In this document: one piece after another, positions 5,635-11,402 of the stretch
Layout of the letters: the number at the start of each line of letters is the position of its first letter
How positions within the stretch are numbered: position 1 is the first letter of the stretch
Source of the DNA: Bacteroidales bacterium
Lineage (GTDB): Bacteria; Bacteroidota; Bacteroidia; Bacteroidales; UBA932
Length of the DNA: 11,402 nucleotides
Assembly: GCA_017548805.1 (NCBI GenBank)
Contig: JAFYZE010000080.1
Span: forward strand, 1-11,402
Reading direction: 5' to 3'
Program-made: the position numbers and the translations under genes
Notes under the pieces: model-generated
Database searches by the model: none
Seen by the model: the letters and a program-made list of their open reading frames with translations, nothing else
What the model was told of the DNA's origin: nothing

Positions 5635-6039
5635 CTATTGGACCCGCTCGATTTTAAGTTGCTGAATCTTGCAGTCACCGTCCCGTACGCTGACGAAGAT
5701 GGTGACGTTGAAGGTCTCGCCTCCGGCATTGAGCGTGCCGAGCGCGTACTTCATGTTGGACCGGCCGGCGATGTGGCTGATCTCGAACTTGCGGGGAGTA
5801 TAGGTCTCGAAGAACGACTTGAGTATCTGCTTGGCCTGGCTCTTGCTGGAATTGGTCAGGGACGAGACCACGGAGATCTCGAGATTGTCCGCGAACCATG
5901 CGGAGAGGCTCTCTGCACTGCCCGCCGACAGGTATTTGGCAATGGGTACGAACATGTCGTTCCCGTCGTTCTGCGCCTTGAGGCTCAGACACATCAGGAA
6001 GGCCAGCAGACAAACCGCTATTTTGTTCAAAGCTTTCAT
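5635..6039 (-). CDS. Secreted DUF4783 family protein
   Basis: Translation from ATG 6039 gives 134 aa: a clear signal peptide (MKALNKIAVCLLAFLMCLSLKA, then QN) and a compact NTF2-like domain of about 110 aa. The domain shows FVPIAKYLSAGSAESLSAWFADNLEISV, SSKSQAKQILKSFFETYTPRKFEISHI and GGETFNVTIFVSVRDGDCKIQQLKIERV, the pattern of Bacteroidota DUF4783. The frame is open upstream to 6171, but the signal peptide and a near-consensus -7 box at 6059-6066 fix the start at 6039. No function is known for the family. I recall DUF4783 genes often lying beside rlmH in Bacteroidota, and here it is divergent from rlmH with overlapping promoters. The 70 nt after its stop hold no gene, only the shared terminator. 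Confidence 0.88.
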   Translation of the reverse strand: MKALNKIAVCLLAFLMCLSLKAQNDGNDMFVPIAKYLSAGSAESLSAWFADNLEISVVSSLTNSSKSQAKQILKSFFETYTPRKFEISHIAGRSNMKYALGTLNAGGETFNVTIFVSVRDGDCKIQQLKIERVQ

Positions 6040-6054
6040 ATCAAGGAGATTTTC

Positions 6055-6086
6055 ATTGCAAATATTGAGCCACGTTGCTATCTTTG
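6055..6086 (+). promoter_or_regulatory. Promoter of rlmH and the histidine kinase
   Basis: ATTG (6055-6058, one base from TTTG) and TATCTTTG (6079-6086) are 20 bp apart. The expected RNA start near 6092 gives a leader of about 15 nt to ATG 6107. Its -33 element adjoins the -7 box of the divergent DUF4783 promoter. Confidence 0.65.
6059..6066 (-). promoter_or_regulatory. -7 box of the DUF4783 gene
   Basis: The minus strand reads AATATTTG, one base from TAnnTTTG, 19 nt before ATG 6039. It lies inside the spacer of the rlmH promoter, immediately next to that promoter's -33 element. Confidence 0.45.
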
Positions 6087-6106
6087 CGGAGACTGTATCG
6101 CGCGGA

Positions 6107-6580
6107 ATGAAGATAACCCTGCTCACCGTAGGAAAGACCGACGTCAAGTGGGTCAAGGAAGGCCTGGACACCTATGCTTCCAGGCTGGTCCACTATGCCC
6201 CCTTCAAGGTACAGGAGATTCCCGAACTGAAAAATGTCTCCGCGCTTGACCGCGCGCAGATCAAGGCCCGCGAAGGCGAACTCATCCTGAAGTGCCTCCG
6301 GCCTTCGGACGAGGTCGTCCTGCTGGACGAGGGCGGCCGCGAGTTCCGCTCGCTGGACTTCGCGGCCTGGCTGGAGGCGCGGACTTCCCGCGGCGCCAGG
6401 GACCTGGTCTTCGTCATCGGAGGCGCGTACGGATTCTCCGACGAGGTGTATGCGAGGGCGGATTCCAAGCTCTCCCTTTCGAAAATGACTTTCTCGCACC
6501 AGATGGTTAGAACGATTTTTGCAGAGCAGCTCTATCGCGCGTTCACCATCTTGCGCGGAGAACCTTATCATCACGAATAA
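6107..6580 (+). CDS. rlmH: 23S rRNA pseudouridine-1915 N3-methyltransferase
   Basis: The 157-aa product is a complete RlmH, the homodimeric SPOUT enzyme that uses S-adenosylmethionine to methylate the N3 of pseudouridine 1915 in helix 69 of 23S rRNA on the assembled ribosome. Diagnostic features are MKITLLTVGKT at the start, VVLLDEGGREFRSLDFAAWL (70-89), the knot motif FVIGGAYGFSDEV (102-114), SLSKMTFSHQMVRTIFAEQLYRA (123-145) and the C-terminal PYHHE. The usual length is about 155 aa. An open frame extends back to 5819, but it overlaps the opposite-strand DUF4783 gene and the promoter, so ATG 6107 is chosen. The sensor kinase follows after 2 nt, so the two are almost certainly cotranscribed. 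Confidence 0.96.
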   Translation: MKITLLTVGKTDVKWVKEGLDTYASRLVHYAPFKVQEIPELKNVSALDRAQIKAREGELILKCLRPSDEVVLLDEGGREFRSLDFAAWLEARTSRGARDLVFVIGGAYGFSDEVYARADSKLSLSKMTFSHQMVRTIFAEQLYRAFTILRGEPYHHE

Positions 6581-6582
6581 GC

Positions 6583-9500
6583 ATGGGCGGAAAGAGACAT
6601 ACCTGGAGAGACTACTTGTCATGGGGGCTGCTGATACTCAGCGTCCTCGTCCTGGTATGGACTACCGCGATCGACCATTCCCCGGGCAATACCGAACAGG
6701 CCGCAAGGCGCGTGGAAAAGGTCCTCGCACGCCGAATGGCGCGCCTCGACGCTTACATGCAGCAGGCCCTGGACGGCAACTGGAACGAATGGATGGAGCT
6801 TGACAATCTCCCATCAGACATGGTCGTCTACCGCTATGTGGACAATGTCCTGCAGTCCTGGGACCATACCTTCATAGTCCTGAACGACGACATCCGTTCG
6901 CGCATGCTTTTCCAGCGCCTGACCGACCCCAACAACAACTTCACTTCGCCGTTCGCCGACCTCACGGACCAGGCCGCCTTCCTGAACATAGGCCAGGGCT
7001 GGTATCTTGTCAAGATGGTCGCGCGCAACGAATGCAAGGTCATAGGGGGCCTGGAAGTGACGGATGCGATGGACCGACGCAGTTCCAATCACGCCAATCC
7101 GGTCTTGCATCTGGATGACCGCTTCTCCGTGGAGCCGCTGTCGACCAGCGGAGGCTCCACGGTCAGCCTGGACGGCAGGCCGCTCTTCAAGCTGCTCCAG
7201 GAGACGCTCAGGGGCGCTCCGATGGCGAATTCCTACCTGGTGTGGCTCTCCCTGGCGCTGTTCGTGACGGCGATGCTCGTGTTCCTGTCCGCGCGCCGTA
7301 CGAAGCGACGCTTCCTGACGGCGCTCATTTCCATCCTCGCTGCCACGTCCTTCTTCTACGTATGGGGAATGGGTGCCAGGAACAGTTCCTACCTGTTTTC
7401 GCCTACGCTGTATGCCGACGGACAGGTCCTTTATTCGCTGGGAGCCGTCCTCATCATCAACATGGCCATACTGGCGGTCACGCTGTGCTTCTACCTGATA
7501 CGCCGCGAGCTGTTCCGCATCCAGAGGGTGCGGGTGCGCTCGGGGCTGGTGCGTGTTGCGTTCCCGCTGGTCGCGGGCATCGCGATGGTGCTCATCGCCC
7601 TGTATACCCACAAGGCTTTCTGCAGCATAGTGCTGAACTCCAACATCAACCTTGAACTGTACAAGCTGAACGACCTTACGGTGTACAGCGCCCTCGTATA
7701 TGTTTCGTTCCTCACGATGCTTGTCAGCATCCCCCTGCTGGCCCAGTTCCTGAGACCGGCGTTCAAGTCGGCTGCGGGGCTGCATTTCGATTCGTTCACG
7801 GGCATGAACAGGACGGTTTTCGCGCTGGTCATAGGCGTCTATTTCGTGGTGACTTCCGCGAGCCTCGGTTTCCGCAAGGAGCAGAACCGCATCGACGTCT
7901 GGGCCAACCGCCTGTCCGTGGACAGGGACATCTCGCTCGAACTGCAGTTGCGCCGCGTGGAGGTGCCCATCTCCGACGATTTCTTCATCGCCTCGCTCTC
8001 CGTGCTGCCCAGTTCGGCGCCGACCATCCTGAACCGCATCGTCGACAATTACCTGTACAGCGTCTCACAGGACTATGATGTGTCCGTTGTGATCATGGGC
8101 GCCGAAGAACGGGACCCCGCCCTGCTGGCCTATTTCAACGAAAGGATACGTTCCGGTGTCAAGATTCATGACACTTCGCGCTTCTTTTATACCACCTCCA
8201 TATCCGGCCATCCCCGCTACACCGGCCTGTTCACTTATTTCAGTCAGAGATACGGGGTCTCCTACCTGCTGGTAGGCGTGGAGCCAAAGTCCAGCCGTGA
8301 GTACGGAGGTTATTCCGCCCTGCTCGACATCACCGACCCGGGACAGGTCAACCTCCCTCCGCGCTATTCCTACGCCAAGTACGCCAAACGCAACCTCGTC
8401 AGCTATAAAGGCAATTTCGCCTATCCGACGCTGCTGCCGGACGACCTTCTGCAGGCCTCGGCCTGGGGCAGTTCAAGCCTGGTCCAGGACGGGTATGTGC
8501 ATTTCGTGACCGACGTGGAGGAGGACGAGACCGTCATCATCTCCAGGAAGAAGGACGGCATCATGAACTACGCCGTGGCGGTGGTGTTCCTGGCGCTGTT
8601 CGCATTCCTGCTGTTCTCGCTGGTTGCCCTGACGAGGCGCCGCCAGCGTGTCTTCAAGGCGCTGTACTACAAGAACCGCATCAGTTCCGTGCTGATGGCC
8701 TCGCTGATCGTGACCCTTATAGCCATGGCCACCGTCAGCGTATTCTTCGTCTACGAGCGCAACGACGCCAACAGGCAGGAGATGATGTCCGACAAGGTCA
8801 ACTCCATCCAGGCCATGCTGGCGGGCAGTTTCCGCTACGTGGACGACTACCGCCAGATCAATCCGCAGGAGCTCAACGGCCTCATGGAGAACGTCCGAAA
8901 CATGTCCAAGGCCGACATCACCCTGTATTCCCCGCAGGGCAAGGCCTTTAAGTCCACGGCTCCCGACGTGTTCGACCGCATGCTGGTGAGCGACCGCATG
9001 GACGAGGACGCATACAAGAACATCGTCTACCGCAACAAGCGCTACTTCATCAACAGGGAGACCATCGGACAGAAGCGCTACTACTCGCTGTACGCGCCGC
9101 TTTTCAACGACAACGGCCGCATGGTCGCCATACTCTGCTCGCCGTATACGGACGAGAACTATGACTTCGAGATGGAGGCCGTAATGCATCTGGTCACCAT
9201 CATCTCGGTATTCCTTATCCTTCTCCTGCTGGCCCGTTTCATGTCGGGCACGCTGGTGGACAGGATGCTTGCCCCTATCGTGGAGATAGGCCGCAGGATG
9301 AACCGTACGAACATCGACAACTTCGAGTATATCGAGTACGACCGTAAGGACGAGATATCGGACCTCGTGGATGCATACAACCTGATGGTGGACGACCTGG
9401 CCGAAAGTACCAAGAAGCTTGCGCAGGCCGAGCGCGACAAGGCATGGAGCGCCATGGCCCGCCAGGTGGCGCATGAGATCAAGAATCCGCTTACCCCCAT

Positions 9501-10137
9501 GAAGCTCCAGCTGCAGCGGCTCATCCGCCTGAAGCAGCGCGGGGCGGAAGGATGGGAGGATAAGTTCGACGAGGTGGCGAAAGTCGTTCTCGACCATATC
9601 GACATCCTCACTGACACCGCCAATGAGTTCTCGACCTTCGCAAAGCTCTACACCGAGGAGCCTTCGCGCATAGACCTGGATACCCTCCTGCAGGAGGAGA
9701 TATCGATGTTCGACAACAAGGACAACATCGAATTCACCTATGTCGGGATGGAAGGCGCCGCGGTGATGGGGCCGAAGCCGCAGCTCACGCGCGTGTTCGT
9801 GAACCTGATCACCAACTCCGTGCAGGCCATAGAGATACAGCAGCAGGAGGCGGCGGACGCCGGCCGGGAGCCGGTGCGCGGCCGCATCATGGTCTCGCTG
9901 CGCAATTCTTCGAAGGAAGGATTCTACGACATCGTGTTCGAGGACAACGGCCCGGGCGTGAAGCCGGAGAACCAGCCGAAGCTCTTCACCCCGAACTTCA
10001 CTACCAAGAGTGCCGGAACCGGCCTCGGACTCGCGATCTGCCGCAGCATACTTGAGAAGTGCGGTGCGGACATCGCATACTCCAAGTCCTTCTCTCTCGA
10101 GGGGGCTTGCTTCACCGTCCGTTATCCGAAGGAATAG
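6583..10137 (+). CDS. Ten-TM hybrid-free sensor histidine kinase, NtrY type
   Basis: The 1184-aa membrane kinase has predicted helices near 11-30, 215-236, 243-263, 284-306, 322-342, 366-388, 409-428, 662-683, 701-723 and 867-887. Basic loops (e.g. SARRTKRR, ALTRRRQR) fit an in-start topology with three sizeable outside regions (31-214, 429-661, 724-866); the last looks PAS/Cache-like. A HAMP-like linker follows (about 888-942). The kinase core has HEIKNPLTPMKLQLQRL with phospho-acceptor His964, N-box NLITNSVQAIE (1074-1084), DNGPGV (1121-1126) and GTGLGL (1145-1150). HEIKNPLTP is typical of NtrY-like kinases. There is no receiver domain and no response-regulator gene in the window, so its partner lies elsewhere. 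It begins 2 nt after rlmH and its stop abuts the convergent xseA stop. The signal is unknown. The alternative of a different frame start is unlikely, since MGGKRHTW directly precedes TM1. Confidence 0.95.
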   Translation: MGGKRHTWRDYLSWGLLILSVLVLVWTTAIDHSPGNTEQAARRVEKVLARRMARLDAYMQQALDGNWNEWMELDNLPSDMVVYRYVDNVLQSWDHTFIVLNDDIRSRMLFQRLTDPNNNFTSPFADLTDQAAFLNIGQGWYLVKMVARNECKVIGGLEVTDAMDRRSSNHANPVLHLDDRFSVEPLSTSGGSTVSLDGRPLFKLLQETLRGAPMANSYLVWLSLALFVTAMLVFLSARRTKRRFLTALISILAATSFFYVWGMGARNSSYLFSPTLYADGQVLYSLGAVLIINMAILAVTLCFYLIRRELFRIQRVRVRSGLVRVAFPLVAGIAMVLIALYTHKAFCSIVLNSNINLELYKLNDLTVYSALVYVSFLTMLVSIPLLAQFLRPAFKSAAGLHFDSFTGMNRTVFALVIGVYFVVTSASLGFRKEQNRIDVWANRLSVDRDISLELQLRRVEVPISDDFFIASLSVLPSSAPTILNRIVDNYLYSVSQDYDVSVVIMGAEERDPALLAYFNERIRSGVKIHDTSRFFYTTSISGHPRYTGLFTYFSQRYGVSYLLVGVEPKSSREYGGYSALLDITDPGQVNLPPRYSYAKYAKRNLVSYKGNFAYPTLLPDDLLQASAWGSSSLVQDGYVHFVTDVEEDETVIISRKKDGIMNYAVAVVFLALFAFLLFSLVALTRRRQRVFKALYYKNRISSVLMASLIVTLIAMATVSVFFVYERNDANRQEMMSDKVNSIQAMLAGSFRYVDDYRQINPQELNGLMENVRNMSKADITLYSPQGKAFKSTAPDVFDRMLVSDRMDEDAYKNIVYRNKRYFINRETIGQKRYYSLYAPLFNDNGRMVAILCSPYTDENYDFEMEAVMHLVTIISVFLILLLLARFMSGTLVDRMLAPIVEIGRRMNRTNIDNFEYIEYDRKDEISDLVDAYNLMVDDLAESTKKLAQAERDKAWSAMARQVAHEIKNPLTPMKLQLQRLIRLKQRGAEGWEDKFDEVAKVVLDHIDILTDTANEFSTFAKLYTEEPSRIDLDTLLQEEISMFDNKDNIEFTYVGMEGAAVMGPKPQLTRVFVNLITNSVQAIEIQQQEAADAGREPVRGRIMVSLRNSSKEGFYDIVFEDNGPGVKPENQPKLFTPNFTTKSAGTGLGLAICRSILEKCGADIAYSKSFSLEGACFTVRYPKE

Positions 10138-11247
10138 CTATTTCCTTGATTTGACCTCGCAGTCGAGGGTGCCGTCGGCGAACATCAACGAAATGTTGTC
10201 GCCGGGGGAGGCCGCGCCGGCGGACTTCAGGACCCGTCCGCGGGCGTCCGCGGCGAGGATGTAGCCGCGTTTCAGGATGGAACGCGGGTCCGCCGCCTGA
10301 ATCCTGGCTTCGAGCAGGTCGACGCGCGACGAGAGGGCGTTCACCTTGTTGAGGAACGCCAGGCGCAGCCGCACGCCGAAGGCGCTGATGCGCTCGTCCT
10401 CGGCCATGTAGCAGTCTATGAACTCGTCCGCCAGGGCCGTGGGGGTCTTGACGCTGACATGGGCCACCATGTCGGCCACATGGCGGTCGCGGTCGTGGCC
10501 TATAGCGGTATAGACCGGGATAGGGCACTGTGCGATGCGCCAGCAGAGACCGTAGTCGTCGAAGCAGGAAAGGTCCAGTACGGAGCCGCCGCCGCGCAGG
10601 ATGAGCACTGCGTCATAGGCGGTGGCGGCGCTCTCGATGCGGTCGAGGGCGTCCACTATCGATGCCGGCGCGCCGGCGCCCTGCATCGTGGCCTCAAAGA
10701 GGTCGGTCCTGAAGGCGAAGCCGTATTCGTTTCCGTGGAGGTGGCGGGAAAAGTCGCCGTAGCCGGCGGCATCGCGCGCCGTGATGACGGCAAGCGCGTA
10801 CGGCAGCGCCGCCGGCACAAGCTCCTTCTGCTTGTCCAGGAGCCCTTCCTCCTCCAGTTTAGCGATGGTGCGGCGCTTCTCGAGCTCCTGCTCGCCGAGC
10901 GTGAACTGAGGGTCGAGGTCGTCCACCGTGAGGGTGAGGCCGTACAGTTCGCTGTAAGTTACCTGCACCCGCACAAGTACCGACATGCCCGCCTGCAGGG
11001 GGGAGCCGGTGGCTGCGGTAAAAAACTGGTTGAGGGCATAGTACTTGGACCTCCAGATAACCGCTTTCGCGCGGGCGACGATGCCGTCCGGACCGTTCTG
11101 GGACAGGTCCATGTAGCAGTGGCCGTTGGCCTTCAGGCTGACAGACGCGATCTCTGCCCGCACCCAGATCTTCTCCGGGAACAGGTCCTCCAGACCCAGT
11201 TTCAAACTGTTCTGCAAGGTATAAAGGTCTATGTACTCCCTTTCCAT
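10138..11247 (-). CDS. xseA: Exodeoxyribonuclease VII large subunit
   Basis: The 369-aa product is XseA, the catalytic subunit of ExoVII, which degrades single-stranded DNA to oligonucleotides together with several XseB subunits. An N-terminal OB-fold (about 1-115, with IWVRAEIASVSLKANGHCYMDL) leads into the nuclease domain. This contains YALAVITARDAAGYGDF (150-166), AVLILRGGGSVLDLSCFDD (213-231) and VYTAIGHDRDRHVADMVAHVSVKTPTALAD (245-274). GHDRD corresponds to the family GHExD motif. PRSILKRGYIL (321-331) is the usual C-terminal signature. Only about 40 residues lie between the nuclease domain and this signature, against a long coiled coil in the 456-aa E. coli protein. No xseB follows: the opposite-strand kinase gene begins at once. 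The start at 11247 lies 23 nt after a -7 box. Confidence 0.95.
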   Translation of the reverse strand: MEREYIDLYTLQNSLKLGLEDLFPEKIWVRAEIASVSLKANGHCYMDLSQNGPDGIVARAKAVIWRSKYYALNQFFTAATGSPLQAGMSVLVRVQVTYSELYGLTLTVDDLDPQFTLGEQELEKRRTIAKLEEEGLLDKQKELVPAALPYALAVITARDAAGYGDFSRHLHGNEYGFAFRTDLFEATMQGAGAPASIVDALDRIESAATAYDAVLILRGGGSVLDLSCFDDYGLCWRIAQCPIPVYTAIGHDRDRHVADMVAHVSVKTPTALADEFIDCYMAEDERISAFGVRLRLAFLNKVNALSSRVDLLEARIQAADPRSILKRGYILAADARGRVLKSAGAASPGDNISLMFADGTLDCEVKSRK

Positions 11248-11270
11248 GAAAAATAGGCCGCGTTTCCTTG

Positions 11271-11278
11271 CAAAGGTA
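11271..11278 (-). promoter_or_regulatory. -7 box of xseA
   Basis: TACCTTTG on the minus strand matches TAnnTTTG and lies 23 nt before ATG 11247, giving a leader of about 18 nt. No good -33 TTTG is seen upstream. Confidence 0.6.
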
Positions 11279-11302
11279 GGAAAATAATTGCTGGAAAATT
11301 GT

Positions 11303-11310
11303 TATCTTTG
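11303..11310 (+). promoter_or_regulatory. -7 box of the right-edge gene
   Basis: TATCTTTG is a full TAnnTTTG match, 23 nt before ATG 11334, and is divergent from the xseA box 24 bp away. No TTTG is found at the -33 position. Confidence 0.55.
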
Positions 11311-11333
11311 CACGCGTTTTAAAGAGGACCCCA

Positions 11334-11402
11334 ATGACTATCACTGACGCCAGCTTTGCCGGCAGCAGCACAAGGACAAGCCAGAAGCCCAAGCAGAAAC
11401 TG
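11334..11402 (+). CDS. Start of an unrecognised gene, cut by the window edge
   Basis: Only the first 23 codons are visible, reading MTITDASFAGSSTRTSQKPK and then QKL. The start is supported by a full -7 box 23 nt upstream and the divergent arrangement with xseA. The residues are polar, with no signal peptide or membrane helix, and are too few to assign a family. The next frame in either register is closed by stops close to the promoter. Confidence 0.4.
   Translation, partial: MTITDASFAGSSTRTSQKPKQKL

Noticed and set aside
5819..6106. N-terminal extension of rlmH by 96 residues
   Set aside because: RlmH proteins start with MKITLL-type sequence and are about 155 aa; the extension is antisense to the DUF4783 gene and upstream of the rlmH promoter.
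6040..6171. N-terminal extension of the DUF4783 protein
   Set aside because: It would hide a clear signal peptide and cover both promoters and the rlmH start.
8473..9597. 374-aa minus-strand open frame inside the kinase gene
   Set aside because: Antisense shadow rich in H, V, L and D, overlapping the conserved kinase helices and the HisKA region; no promoter or domain. The same holds for 6814-7785 (-) and 10459-11256 (+).
1..11402. Search for CRISPR, insertion sequence, phage, toxin-antitoxin or defence genes
   Set aside because: No spaced repeat array, no terminal inverted repeats with a transposase, no integrase or phage proteins were seen; the tRNA-Leu 3' end is followed by its terminator and not by an integrated element.

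Overview
The window looks like a chromosomal segment from a fairly GC-rich member of the Bacteroidales (gut Bacteroidota; an Alistipes/Rikenellaceae- or Cryptobacteroides-like lineage is my guess, not shown by the sequence). Three things point there. Intergenic regions repeatedly carry the Bacteroidota -7 box TAnnTTTG, twice with a TTTG -33 box 19-20 bp upstream. There are almost no Shine-Dalgarno sequences and the 5' leaders are short. The tRNA gene has no encoded CCA, and several genes are of Bacteroidota type (DUF4783, LytTR with a membrane domain, a DUF6090-like protein).

Layout, left to right: pncB (nicotinate phosphoribosyltransferase, +); tRNA-Leu(GAG) with its own promoter and a strong terminator (+); a 115-aa membrane protein resembling the core of TolQ/ExbB/MotA (-), divergent from a membrane-anchored LytTR regulator (+). 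A bidirectional terminator separates these from a minus-strand group read right to left: a DUF554 membrane protein, a 223-aa single-TM protein and a 55-aa Pro/Glu/Lys-rich mini-protein. Next comes a secreted CE1-type esterase-like protein (+) whose catalytic Ser and His both appear substituted, ending in a long palindromic terminator shared with a convergent DUF4783 secreted protein (-). The DUF4783 gene is divergent from rlmH (+), which is followed 2 nt later by a 1184-aa ten-TM histidine kinase of NtrY type. The kinase stop abuts the stop of convergent xseA (-). The right edge holds a -7 box and the first codons of an unrecognised gene (+).

Most of this is housekeeping: NAD salvage, a leucine tRNA, 23S rRNA methylation and an exonuclease subunit. 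The parts most worth a second look are: (i) the divergent LytTR/mini-TolQ pair, where two identical 8-bp repeats with a 21-bp period, the geometry of LytTR operators, sit immediately upstream of the mini-TolQ promoter; (ii) the esterase-like probable pseudoenzyme; (iii) the very complex orphan kinase with three predicted extracytoplasmic regions, coupled to rlmH; and (iv) the easily missed 55-aa gene. I see no mobile element, CRISPR array, prophage or defence island.
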